This document shows, piece by piece, positions 47,731 to 58,439 of a stretch of DNA of 64,000 bases. Position numbers and translations under genes: made by a program. Position 1 is the stretch's first letter, and each line of letters begins with the position of its first letter. The notes below the pieces were generated by a model. That model had not been told where the DNA came from and ran no database searches. It saw only the letters and a list, made by a program, of their open reading frames with translations. Where the stretch lies: positions 24,372,852 to 24,436,851 of the forward strand of contig CM070508.1 of assembly GCA_036346375.1 (NCBI GenBank), read 5' to 3'. Origin of the DNA: Guadua angustifolia. Lineage: Eukaryota; Streptophyta; Magnoliopsida; Poales; Poaceae.

Positions 47731-47917
47731 AATGTAAGTTAATGAATGCTAATTTATGTTTACTTTTGGTACTATGTATATTTGTTTTATTATGGTTTAC
47801 CACTGTGTATGTTACTTTAAACATGATTTAACTAAGTTAATGAATGCTAATTTATGCTTTACTTTTGGCTTTATGTATATTTATTTTATTATGGTTTACC
47901 ACTGTATATGTTCATGT
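47731..47917. repeat. Duplicated AT-rich segment, copy 1
   Basis: Two tandem units of about 85-105 bp, each with AGTTAATGAATGCTAATTTA and ATTATGGTTTACCACTGTRT. Roughly 150 bp of this is repeated almost identically at 48930-49087. Confidence 0.75.
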
Positions 47918-48002
47918 CCTTTGATAATCGACTTTATCAGTGTAGCCCTTTGATAATCGACTTTATCAGTGTAGCCCTTTGATAATCGACTTTATCAGCG
48001 AG
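47918..48002. repeat. 29-bp tandem repeat, about three copies
   Basis: CCTTTGATAATCGACTTTAT plus CAGTGTAGC repeated head to tail with a 29-bp period. No spacers. Confidence 0.85.
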
Positions 48003-48929
48003 TGAACCCTTTTTAACTAGCAAAATGTTTTGGATGGCTACGGCCCAATTGGCTATTCGCAACGAGATGCTTTTCACCTTTCCATTCTCCTTACAGGAAA
48101 ATCATGTCCACAGAGCGAGAACATATGCTTATGATCAAAATAGAAGAATTAGGAAGCCCTAACTTGTAAGAGCCATTTACAAGCAAAGAAAGAAAAGTAA
48201 CAAGAACTGGAAGATATAACTTTTTGGACCGCAAGCATGAGTGAAACAAATGATTACTTTCGAGTGTCACAAAGAAATCACATTCAGTGCATATCAAAAA
48301 TTGTTATTTCCAATCTATTATATACCTTATTTCTAGTTAAGGAAACATGGATTAAAATCTGTGAATGGCGAAATGTGAGGGAAAACTTGCAAACTTTCAA
48401 TGACAAAAAGTTTTATAGTTACTGGCATTCAACCCTTATGATAAGGCCACAAGATGGTTACATAAAAACCGGGGGTGCTATGAATTGGAACTTCAAACTA
48501 CCATTGCAGGCAATGAGATAAGTCTAAGGTGAAGGCAGTCATCATGTTTTTTCTTTTTTCTTTTGAACTGTTGAAGGCTGTAATGAAAGCTTATGAAAAT
48601 ATTGAAATCTAATGACTGTAAATGAATAACTAAGCAACATGTTTATTATATTTATTTTATCCCTATTCTTAATTAATACTTTCTGCTAGGTGATGTCGTA
48701 GTAGCAACAAAATTAATGTAGTCCAAATTGAGATGGATCACAAAATTATCAGTTTTCCTAATAGTCATCACATGACCACTTTGAGTAATATTTTCCTGTA
48801 AACTGGTATTTAATTGCTACTGAATTTCCGATTGACCAATTGAGAGAATAATGCAACCAGATTCCATTAGAGCTACAGAAAGTGAATTAAATGATTACTA
48901 GCAGTGTAGTACCACTGTGTATGTTTGTT
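48003..48929. other. Segment between the two copies of the AT-rich duplication
   Basis: About 0.9 kb of CACTA-internal sequence bracketed by near-identical direct repeats. A 94-codon plus-strand ORF (48237-48521) has no recognisable domain. It may be intron sequence of the transposase gene or a small insertion. Confidence 0.4.
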
Positions 48930-49087
48930 TTATTATGGTACTATGTATATTTGTTTTATTATGGTTTACCACTGTGTATGTTACTTTAAACATGATTTAA
49001 CTAAATTAATGAATGCTAATTTATGCTTTACTTTTGGCTTTATGTATATTTATTTTATTATGGTTTACCACTGTATATGTTCATGTC
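48930..49087. repeat. Duplicated AT-rich segment, copy 2
   Basis: Near-identical to the end of copy 1 at 47769-47917 (one obvious mismatch), just upstream of the transposase start. Confidence 0.75.
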
Positions 49088-49207
49088 AACATGATGAAAC
49101 GTGAACATATTAAGAAATAGTTGGTGTATGTCTGTGTATGTAAATATAATACTTGTGTTCTCTTTTTTATAGTGATATTCTTTCATTATATCATAGAAAG
49201 TAAAAAA

Positions 49208-51433
49208 ATGGCTGAAGATCGCTTATGGATGTATACGGATTGGGAGAACGGGAGGCCAAATATTAATTGGTTTAGAAAAATAAAAGAGTTTCTTAGTATC
49301 GCTTTTCCTGGGCCAAACTCTAATCAAATGTTGTCTAGTTTCCCTTGTTGAACATGTGGAAATTACAAGAAACAAGATCTCCAAACTGTATCAGGTCATT
49401 TAGTGAAGAATGGCTTTACACCTGAATACCTCGTGTGGACTTCACATGGAGAGGCAAGACCGTCTATCCGGCCTCGTCAACATGAGGAGGTCGATGAATC
49501 TCACCACATGAGTGACATGCTGGAAGATGTCAGGGATGCTCATGAAGCATCAGAGTACACAAACACATTTATTGCAGCAGATTCTTTCTTCAAATTGGTC
49601 GAGTCCACCATGCAGCCGGTCCATAAAGACACTAATGAGACTGTACTCTCCGTAGTTTCTCGTTTGATGTCTATGAAATCTCAGTACAACCTTCCAAATG
49701 TTGTATATGATGCAAATCTCAGTCTAATGCATGATCTTCTACCGGTCACGTCGGATTCAAAAATGCCTCGGATATTTAACGAGTCTAAACGACTGTTAAG
49801 TGGTGTAGGTATGTCGTACAACAAGATCGATGCTTGCGTAAAAGGATGCATGCTATTCTGGAAGGACAGCATTGAAAAGACAAAATGCGATGTGTGTGGA
49901 GAAGCACGGTACGTGCAGGTGGAGAATAATTCCGGAACAAGCCGTCGAAAACCAGTTGCAAGAAAAATTTTGCGCTATCTTCCGCTCATTCCTCGACTTC
50001 AAAGGTGCTATATGGATGCCAACACTGCCGCACTCATGCGATGTCATAGAGATGGATATAGAGATAAACCTGACATGATGGTACACCCGTCTGATGGTGA
50101 AGCTTGGAGACAGTTTGATCTTGACTTTCCTAACTTTGCCGCAGAATCCAGAAATGTACGGTTGGGTATGTGCACAGATGGCTTCTCTCCATTTAGTTTT
50201 GCTGCTGCACCGTATTCTTGTTGCATGTCTTTGTTGTTCCTTATAACTTACCTCCGACACACCGCATGAAGAAGGAATACATGTTTCTCACTCTAATTAT
50301 TCCTGGTCCAGAGCATCCTGGCAAAAACATTGACATATACATGCAACCTCTGTATGATGATCTACATAAGTTATGGGATGGAGTTGGAACATATGATAGA
50401 TCTTGAGGCGGGCATTCAACATGCGAGCATGCTATCTATGGTCCATTAATGATTTACTGCTCTTGGAATGGTATCTGGACCAAAGACACATGGGAAATTT
50501 GCATGTCCAGTTTGTTTAGGAAACTTTATGCATTATGGTTGAGGAATGGTAAAAAGTGCAATTGGTTTGTTGTCATTGACAATTTCTTAAAATTTGAACA
50601 CCCATTGGGAGTCAAAAGGAATTCGGAGCGTGAAGCGGTGTTCGATCCCCCTCCACCTCGTCTAATAGGTGTCCAAATTCATAGGCAGCTTCTAGATCTA
50701 GTACCAAGCCAGAGTAAAGAAAAACACCAATTTGAAGGTTTCTCGGAGACACATAATTGGACCCACGTACCAGGCTTCTGGAGCTTGTCATACTTTGAAA
50801 AACTCTTATTGCGTCACAATGTTGATGTCATGCATACAGAGAAAAATGTAGCAGAATTGTTTTGGTCAACATGCATTGATATTGCTGATCAAACTATGGA
50901 TAATGTAAAGGCCCGACTAGACCTTGCAGAGTTGTGTGATCGTCCAAGCTATCATTTGAAGGAGAAATCTAACAGTACTTGGGAAAAGCCAAAGGCGGCT
51001 TTCTGTTTAAATAGACCAGAAAAAAATACTAGTTACGCAATGGATGAAAGAGTTGAAGTTTCAGATATGTATCGACAAACATTAGGCAGGAGTCAACCTT
51101 CAACAACTCCGTGTGAATGGGATGAAAAGTCATGATTTTCACATCTTCATTGAGGTTCTCATGCCGATAACTTTCCGTGGATTTCTTCCGGAGAGTGTGT
51201 GGATCTCGCTGGCTGAGTTGAGTTACTTTTTTAGGCAATTGTGTGCCAAGGAGATCGATCCACAAAGAATGAGGGAATTGGAAGAAGAGATACCTGTTCT
51301 TTTGTGCAAACTTGAGAAAATATTTCCGCCAGGGTTTTTCACATGCATGATGCACATGGTTATCCATTTACCATATGAAGCATGTGTGGGTGGACCTGTT
51401 CAATATCGGTGGATGTATCCATTCGAATGGTAA
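49208..51433 (+). pseudogene. TNP2-type CACTA transposase (broken)
   Basis: Starts ATG at 49208 with a transposase-associated domain (MAEDRLWMYTDWENG, then a CxxC-type segment and LVKNGFTPEYLVWTSHGE). TNP2 motifs follow: CDVCGEARY and LRYLPLIPRLQRCYMDANTA (49890-50030), HPSDGEAWRQFDLDFPNFAA, RLGMCTDGFSPF, VVPYNLPPTHRMKKEYMFLT (50240), NVDVMHTEKNVAE (50820) and FPPGFF...HLPYEACVGGPVQY (51330-51410). Breaks: an in-frame TGA at 49349-49351 where Arg is expected (CGA to TGA), a frameshift near 50218, stops or a frameshift at 50404-50449 and a frameshift near 51115. The C-terminus is lost to the Tat insertion. Confidence 0.85.
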
Positions 51434-51633
51434 GATGTCCCTACTTTGTAAACTATACTCGCGTGATGGGATGGCTAAATATCTCGATTTACATGTGTAG
51501 GTGACGAATACTCATACCAGGGGTACCCCCAACAGGCCAAAACACCAAATGGGCCGTCCTAGGCCCAGCTCTGGCCAAAGGCCTCATTGGGTCACAGAGG
51601 ACTTTCGACCTCAATCAAGCCCATCAGGGGGTG

Positions 51634-51769
51634 CTCCGACCTGGCCTTAGGTTGGGCGATCCGCAGGCTCCAACCTGGCCTCAGGTCGGGCGCTCCACAG
51701 GATTCGACCTAGCCTCAGGTCAGGCGCCCCGCGGGCTCCGACCTGGCCTCAGGTCGGGACCCCAACGAG
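51634..51769. repeat. 34-bp tandem repeats in the Tat LTR (4 copies)
   Basis: CTCCGACCTGGCCTCAGGTC-type units with exact 34-bp spacing, upstream of the TATA box; a fifth partial unit follows. Possible enhancer-like repeats in U3. Confidence 0.85.
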
Positions 51770-52159
51770 CTCCAACCTAGCGACCTTCGCCACGTTGCCG
51801 GTCGGCCTCAAGCTAGTCACTTGCCCCGTGGACACGACGCCCATGCTGGGGCAGGTGGCTCCTTCCCAAGGTGACCAGGAGGCCGCCAAAGTCAAGCGCC
51901 AGTCCCTTCACCCCGTCATGCACAGTGGAGAGACGCGCTCCCTCGGCGACACGAGCCAGTAGCTTGGCGTCGGCATCGACACACGCCAGAGAGGCAGTGC
52001 GCACCTTCCCGACGGAACGCCGCTCGCTGTGTCTACCATCCCAGGCATGGGATGAACAAGGACCTGTCAGTCAGTCACTAGGACCGAAGACCGAGACTCC
52101 CGAGCATTGTACACCCCTACTTTTCTTTTCCAAACTCCCATGTAACCTGCCCCCTCCTT

Positions 52160-52169
52160 CTATATAAAG
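52160..52169 (+). promoter_or_regulatory. TATA box of the Tat LTR
   Basis: CTATATAAAG, about 310 bp before the LTR end: the expected core promoter. Confidence 0.7.
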
Positions 52170-52483
52170 GGAGGCAGGACCCTTAGGGAAGGGGATCTCG
52201 AGCTTAAAGACACTCGATCAGACCCCAGCACATCCGAGACTTGATCCGATCTCAACTCATCACACGAGCACACAGCTCTCACTCCTCTCACTCGGACGAG
52301 GCGCTCAAGGCCTGCCATTATCCCGCGCTTGTAAACACCGTGCAGTCCTCTGCACCCAAAACAATAAAGAACCCCCACACAAACTGGAAGTAGGGACATT
52401 CAGCCCGAAACAGTATACATCTTGGGCTCCCTGAGTCTAACCAGTATACAAATTTACTTGCCGGTTTTACCAAACACCGACAG

Positions 52484-52502
52484 TTGGCGCGCCAGGTAGG
52501 GG
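52484..52502 (+). other. Primer-binding site region of the Tat element
   Basis: TTGGCGCGCCAGGTAGGGG immediately follows the LTR. The same sequence is familiar from grass Tat elements; the priming tRNA is not assigned here. Confidence 0.65.
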
Positions 52503-52549
52503 CTTCGCGCGTCATCTTTGTCATCTCCGGATTCCCACTTGTTTCCTTG

Positions 52550-54192
52550 ATGGCTTCTTTCACCCACAACGGCGCATCTGCGTCGAGGAGCTGGATTTGC
52601 TTCGGCTCCCTCGACTTCGTCGCCACCCCGACGGGAGAGCTCGTGCTCGTCCCCGTCACCTCTCGGGACCAGGCGTCCGCCAGGAGCCTGGAATCCATCG
52701 TCGATGTCCTAGGCAACCTCCGGCTTGAGGCCCCCACGGACCCGACGCGGAGCCAAGCGGCTGCGCCACCTCTGGTGGCGGCGCACGTGAGCTTGGGCGG
52801 GCGGCGACCTCGCCCCCCGCGGGCTCGCGGCTCGTGGCGATGGCCAGCTATGTACCGACCTCCGTCCATGACTTGTTGGAGGTTTCCTCTAGCCATGACT
52901 CCAGCTCCGACACGGAGCACACTGCGGACGAGTTGTACTCTCGCGAGTGCAACATGGCAGATGTGGCCGACTCGGCCGCAACCTGAAGTCCAGAATCATC
53001 GCCCCGTCCGACAGCAGCAGAGGCGGAGGATCATGCCAGCGTCTTGAAAGCCTCGAGCTCGCCTCGAAAGCAGCGGCAGCAGTGAAGCAGTTGGAGGCTC
53101 GAAAGGTCGAGCTGGAAAAATCCAGCCGACTGAGCAAAGACCGGCCGAGCCCCACATGCGCTGGCGCGCGCGACACACGCCCACTCACAGTCCGGCATCA
53201 AGCGGCGAGGGGTCGACGGTCTTCGTTCTTCTCCCCGCCCCGGCGAATGTCATTGCGGCGGCAATCTTTGCTCGCGGCATCCCCGAGCGAAGACACGGAG
53301 GCCAAGGCCACGTGCAGAACCTCCGGGGGCTGGTGGAGCGTGCTGCCATGCAGCACATGCAGGGCTCCAGCTCCCACCACTCGGGGGCTTCTTCGAGACA
53401 CCCGAGCCGCGCCGCCGCCCGGGACCTGCGGGGTCCATCGAAGACGGCGTCGAACCTTGGGAGGCCCCAGGCCTCGCGCACTCCAGTGCGCTAGCGCCTG
53501 GGCGACAGCCGTGATGTCCAGGCCACCCTCGAGGCGCGGAGGAGGGCGATAGACACTGCGGCCCAATCGCGGGCCGTGGACAGCGGTCGGCGCCATGACC
53601 GCAGCCCAAGCCCCGACGGCCCCGGGCATTCTATCGGAAGATCCGCAGTGCGGATTTCCGTGCCAGGTTTCGGGCGCCTGTCAACATCACCAAGTACACT
53701 GGGGCGACAAACCCCAATGTATGGTTGGAAGATTACCGGCTCGCAAGATAAAAGCAAGGAAACTCTTGATGATCTTTTCATCATCCAGTACCTCCCCATT
53801 TACCTCGCGGACTCGGCTCGAGCCTGGCTCGAGTACTTGCCCGCGAACACCATCAGGAACTGGGCCGATTGAAGAGTCTCTTCGTCGGCAACTTCCAGGG
53901 CACATACAAGCGCCCTGGAAACTCCTGGGACCTGAAGGGCTGCAAGCAGCAGTCAGGGGAGACTCTCCGGGACTACATCCGGTGTTTCTCCCAGCAATGC
54001 AACGAGCTCCCCGATATTTGCGACGCCGACGTCGTCGGGGCGTTCATCTACGGCACCACCTCAAAAGCTCTGGTCCAAAAGCTGGGCTGCGCCAAGCCCT
54101 GGACCACCAAGGAGCTCCTGGACATAGCCACCAACCACGCCTCTGGCGAAGAGGCTGTGGGGGCCATCTTCGACAAGGGGAAGGCCAAGTGA
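52550..54192 (+). pseudogene. Gag of the Tat element (frameshifted)
   Basis: ATG at 52550 (MASFTHNGASASRSWICFGS). A frame change occurs near 52800, and the middle part is in mixed frames. The conserved gag core is at about 53700-54190: FIIQYLPIYLADSARAWLEY, FVGNFQGTYKRPGNSWDLK and GETLRDYIRCFSQQCNELPD. A frame shift near 53870 splits the core. Confidence 0.75.
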
Positions 54193-54330
54193 GAGCCGGG
54201 CGCTCCCTCCGACCGCTCCGACAAACGAAAGCGGAAGGGGAAGCAAGGCCGCGAAGGCCATGTGGTCGCGGCCGCCGACCGCCCTGCCAAGCAGTAGGCG
54301 TGGCAGGCACCCGACCACTTCGAGAAGCTA

Positions 54331-54852
54331 ATGGACAGCCCATGTCCGAACCACGGGTACCCCGTCAAGCACAAACTCCGGGACTACGAAGTCCTGAGGC
54401 GCTACATTTCCGGAGCCCCCCCGCGGGGCAAAGGGAAAAAGCGTGACTCGGCACCAGATGCCGAGGAAAAGAAGGCGGACGACGAGTTCCCCGAACCCGA
54501 CGGCTGCCTCATGATCTTCGGTGGGCCGGCATGCTACGTCGACAAGTGGCGGTTCAAGCTCGCTTTCCAGGAGGTCCATACGGCAACTCCCGCCGTGCCC
54601 AAGTACCTCCGGTGGTCGGAGTTACCGATCACCTTTGATCGGACCGACCACCCCGACCACGTTCTCCAACCAGGGAGATATCCGCTAGTCGTCGCCCCCA
54701 TTGTGGGGCCAAAGCGCCTGTCCAAGGTGCTCATGGACGGCGGCAGCAGCCTCAACATCCTGTATGTTGAGACTCTCGACGCCATGGGAATCCCTCGCTC
54801 GCGTCTCCGACCGAGCAAGGCGCCTTTCCACGTCGTCGTTCCTGGCCAATAG
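54331..54852 (+). pseudogene. Gag C-terminus and protease of the Tat element
   Basis: An open frame with the Cys/His stretch CPNHGYPVKHKLRDY and the aspartic protease site VLMDGGSSLNILYVETLDAM (near 54730; D-G-G in place of D-S/T-G, as is usual in Tat). Ends at a TAG at 54850-54852. Confidence 0.8.
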
Positions 54853-55325
54853 GCCTATCCACTCGGCGATCGACACGCGTCACCTTCGGAGCAGGATAAC
54901 CTCGCGACCAAACCCTCACCTTCAAGGTCGTGGGGTTTCTGGCTACCACGCGCCATCATGGGGAGGCCATGTTACGCCAAGTTCATGGCGGTTCCCAACT
55001 ATACCTACCTCAAGCTGAAGATGCCGGGACCACGGGGAGTGATCACCGTGGCCTCGTCTTTTTAGCTCGCCTACAACTCGCGAAAGCACGGCGATTCTGT
55101 TGTATCGGCAGCTCGCCGCGTCCGCCGAGCTCGAAAACCTCCGGAGGAAAACCTTCGAGTCTACCCCCGACTCCAGCAAGTCGGGGTCAGGATCCTTCAA
55201 GTCCGCCGAGGACACGAAGGAGGTCATGGTCGATCCCGAGGATCCGGCCAAGACCGTGTGGGTTGGAGCCACGCTCCCTGCCAAATAGGAAGGCGCGCTC
55301 GTCGACTTCCTCCGCGCCAATAGCG
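54853..55325 (+). pseudogene. Protease-RT linker of the Tat element
   Basis: Mixed frames with recognisable linker words (MGRPCYAKFMAVPNYTYLKL near 54960; EDTKEVMVDPEDPAKTVWVG near 55210; LVDFLRANS near 55300). It breaks off near 55325, where the N-terminal half of RT should begin. Confidence 0.65.
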
Positions 55326-55905
55326 CCAAGGATGCCGTTTGGTCTAAAGAACGCGGGTGCTACATACCAGCGATGTATGCAAACGTGCTTCAGTGACCAA
55401 ATAGGTCATAACATCGAGGCGTACGTCGACGACATCGTCGTCAAAACTGAGAAGGCCGATGACCTCGTCGCCGACTTAGAGGAGACTTTTGCGAACCTCC
55501 AACGGTTTCGTATAAAGCTCAACCCCGAGAAGTGTGTTTACGGGGTCCCCAAGGGGAAGCTACTCAGCTTCATCGTCTCCGAGCGTGGCATCGAAGCCAA
55601 TCTGGAGAAGATCTCTGCGATCATGAAGATGGGCCCGGTGGACAACCTGAAAGGAGTCCAGAAGCTGACCGGATGCCTTGCAGCCTTGAGCCGTTTCGTG
55701 TCTCGCCTTGGCGAACGCGGAATGCCGCTCTACAAGCTGCTCAAGAAATCCGATCACTTCAGCTGGACCCAGGAAGCACAAGAAGCCCTCAACCGACTGA
55801 AGGCATTCCTGACCTCACCCCCAGTACTGGTCACCCCGGCGCCAGGCGAACCGCTGCTCCTCTACATCACCGCCACGACCGGTCGTCGGTAGGGCGCTTG
55901 TTGTA
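55326..55905 (+). pseudogene. RT C-terminal half and start of RNase H, Tat element
   Basis: Starts abruptly at MPFGLKNAGATYQRCMQ, with the active site YVDDIVVKTEKADDLV (near 55430), then LNPEKCVYGVPKGKLLSFIV and KLTGCLAALSRFVSRLGERG. The RT fingers and the first catalytic Asp region are missing. The RNase H start (PLLLYITATT) is followed by a stop near 55890. Confidence 0.85.
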
Positions 55906-56690
55906 AGCGGTGAAGAAAACCATGTGCTCAAGGTGCAACGGCCGGTGTACTTCATCAGTGAAGTACTCTCCGAGTCCAAAGCTCGGTACCCGCAGGTGTA
56001 GAAGTTGCTCTATGCGGTGCTCATCACGAAGAGGAAGTTGGTCCACTACTTCGGTCGGCACCCCGTCTCCGTGGTGACCTCCTTGCCACTCGGCGAAATC
56101 GTCCACAACCGCGACGCTTCAGGAAGAATAGCCAAGTGGGCGCTCGAGCTCAACGGCCACGACATATCGTACGTCCCCCGGACGGCGATCAAGTCACAAA
56201 TCTGGTGATTTCGTTGCGTCGAGTGGACCAAGCTCAGCGCCACCGGGCCTTCGAAGACCCGTCTTGGATAATGTGCCGATGGGTCCTACACCAAGAACGG
56301 AGCAGGCACTGGGGTCGTCATTGTTTCCCCTCTCGGGAACAAGCTCCAGTACGCCATCCAACTACTCTTTGACGTAACCAACAACGTCGCCGAGTACGAA
56401 GCACTCGTCAACGGTCTCCGGATCGCTGCTGACCTCAGTGCGCACCGGCTCTATGTACACGGCGACTCCAAGCTTGTCGTCGACCAAGTCATGAAGGCCA
56501 CGGAGCCTCGTGACGCCCGCATGGCAGCATACTGCCGGGAGGTGCGCAAGCTCGAGGAAAAAATCAAGGGTTTCGAGCTTCACCATAGCTAACGACGCTA
56601 CAATGGTGAGGCCGACTACTTAGCCAACCTCACCTCCAGCAGAGGAGCGGTCCCGCTTGGGATCTTCGTCTCCAACCTCCACAAGCCTTC
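55906..56690 (+). pseudogene. RNase H and second (archaeal-type) RNase H, Tat element
   Basis: The first RNase H continues in another frame (LLYAVLITKRKLVHYF, near 56010; KWALELNGHDISYVPRTAIK, near 56140). The additional RNase H follows: YTKNGAGTGVVIVSPLGNKL (near 56290), NNVAEYEALVNGLRIAADLS (near 56385) and GDSKLVVDQVMKA (near 56465). The D, E and D positions are largely present; a stop lies near 56590. Confidence 0.8.
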
Positions 56691-56889
56691 CGTCTGATTG
56701 GACTCGCTGATCGAAAGCAGCGATCGACTCTCCGGCAAGAATCGCTCGACCGCTAAGCGGTCGGACGCGAACCGTCGTCCGGTCAGACGCGTCTTGGTTG
56801 CCGACTCCGACTGGAGGAAGCCCTTCATCGACCGGCTGACCGACGGATCGCTCCCCGCCGACCCAACCGAGGCCCGGCGCCTCGCTCGA

Positions 56890-57983
56890 TGGGCGAAATC
56901 GCCGTCTGGTCGAGAAGACCTCTACAAGAGGAGCCTCTCCGAGTCCTCGAAGTGCATCTGGTGACCAAGGAAGCGATTCTCGCCGATATCCATGGCGGCA
57001 TCTGCGGCCACCATGCCGCACCGCGATCCCACATGGGAAAAGCCTTCCGGCAAGGTTTCTACTGGCCGACCGCCGTAGCCGACGTCGAGCAAATCATTCA
57101 CACCTGCGAAGGGTGCCAGTTCTTCGCCCGGTAGATGCATCTTCCGGCGCAGGCTTTGCAGACGATTCCCATCACATGGCCGTTCACGGTCTGGGGACTC
57201 GATCTGGTCGGGCCCTTCAAAAAGGCGCCTGGGGGCTTGACCCACCTGCTAGTCACGGTGGACAAGTTCACCAAATGGATAGAAGCGAAGCCGGTCGCCA
57301 CCATCACCTTGGTGCAGACTGCCAACTTCTTCCGCGACATCGTTTATCGGTTCGGAGTCCTGAACTCCATCATCACCAATAACGAAACGCAGTTCACGGG
57401 GAAGGAGTTCCTTGAGTTCTGCGATGACTTCAAAATCCGCGGACCAACGGCCAGGTCGAGCGGGCAAATGGCATGATCCTTCAAGGGCTCAAGCTGCGAA
57501 TCTTCAGCCAACTGAAGAAGTTCGCAGGACGATGGGCGGCCGAGCTGCCCTCCGTCCTCTGGAGCCTGCGGACCACACCGACCCGGTCGACCGGGTTTAC
57601 ACCATTCTTCCTGGTGTTCGGTGCTGAAGCTGTCCTGCCGACCAATCTGGAGTACGGCGCCCCGAGGTTGCAAGCCTTCGACATGGCACGGGGGCTCGAA
57701 TCACAACAAGACGCCATCGACCAGCTCGACGAGGTGCGCGATGTAGCCGTCCTGCGATCGGCCAAGTACCAGCAAACGCTGCACCGCTACCGCAGTCGTC
57801 AGGTCCCCGGTCGGTCCTTCATCGTTGGTGACCTAGTCCTGCGCCAGGTTCAGCCCAACAAGGACAGGCACAAGCTCTCACCTCCGTGGGAAGGTCCCTT
57901 CACCGTCGTGGAGGTCCTCCGACCTAGCACCTTCTGACTCAAAGATGCCAATGGCAACACTGTACCTTACGCATGGAATATTG
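56890..57983 (+). pseudogene. Integrase of the Tat element (mutated)
   Basis: Zinc-binding part (HGGICGHHAAPRSHMGKAFR, CEGCQFFAR, 56990-57130, followed by an in-frame TAG). Core: WPFTVWGLDLVGPFKKAPGG (57180) with the first Asp. The second catalytic site reads IITNNETQFTGKEF instead of the usual IITDNGTQF, so the second Asp is Asn. The C-terminal part (57473-57937) is open; pol ends at TAA 57981-57983 after LRRFYP. Confidence 0.85.
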
Positions 57984-58109
57984 AAACGCTAAGGCGATTT
58001 TATCCCTAAAACTGTTCCTTTATTCTTGCGTCTCCACCAAATCCTCCGAGTTCAAAGGGCAGCGTGCCGACCACACCTTGGTCCTCATGCGCCACTCGGG
58101 GGCTACTTG

Positions 58110-58410
58110 TTCGCACACTCATCCAAGTCGGTGCCCCAACCGGCCATCGGGACCCCCCAAGTAGTAACCCTCTCGACCCAAGCGCTACGGCCTATGCCCC
58201 AGTGGCTACGGTTGTGAAGTAGCACTTCGCGGGAGAAGGAAGTGCCCTTGCGCGGCGGTACATGGTCGATCGGGGACGCGCTTTTAGGCAACTAAGTTTT
58301 TTGCTATCATTGCGTTTCACGCAAAATGTTGGCACTCCGACCTATGCTCAAACAACCCCAGTGGTTCCTAAGGGCTACGATCGACGAGTGCTCATCACAG
58401 ACAAGAAATG
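58110..58410. repeat. Post-pol repeat, copy 1
   Basis: Contains GGAGAAGGAAGTGCCCTTGC and CACTCCGACCTATGCTCAAA. Diverged copies occur at 60160-60355 and 60356-60690. The sequence just before it (CTCGGGGGCTACTTG near 58098) is also repeated near 60135. Confidence 0.65.
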
Positions 58411-58439
58411 CATGATATCAAGCAAAGTTCCCAAAATAT

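Larger units (their letters stand above)
34252..51501 (+). mobile_element. CACTA (En/Spm) element, 5' end and TNP2 gene; carries a nested chromovirus
   Basis: It begins CACTGCAAGAATTC at 34252, inside the copia gag knuckle and preceded by TAT, then a subterminal array of CGAGAGGGCACTCGG-type repeats. A broken TNP2-type transposase follows at 49208-51433. The element is split by chromovirus B (35148-46933) and again at 51501 by a Tat element. Its 3' end is outside the window. The 3-bp TSD is not confirmed for that reason. Confidence 0.75.
51502..52482 (+). repeat. 5' LTR of the Tat element
   Basis: 981 bp, starts TGACGAATACTCATACC, ends AACACCGACA. It includes four 34-bp tandem repeats (51634-51769) and a TATA box. 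The partner LTR is not in the window. Confidence 0.8.

Noticed and set aside
47918..48002. CRISPR-like short repeat array
   Set aside because: The 29-bp units are contiguous with no spacers, and the DNA is plant nuclear. It is a plain tandem repeat.
48237..48521. 94-codon ORF as a separate gene
   Set aside because: No recognisable motif, AT-rich context and a position inside the CACTA between duplicated segments; more likely intronic or transposon filler.
52318..52920. 200-codon minus-strand ORF at the start of the Tat element
   Set aside because: Spans the LTR/primer-site border antisense to gag and has no domain; unlike the downstream antisense units it has no supporting promoter or splice signals.
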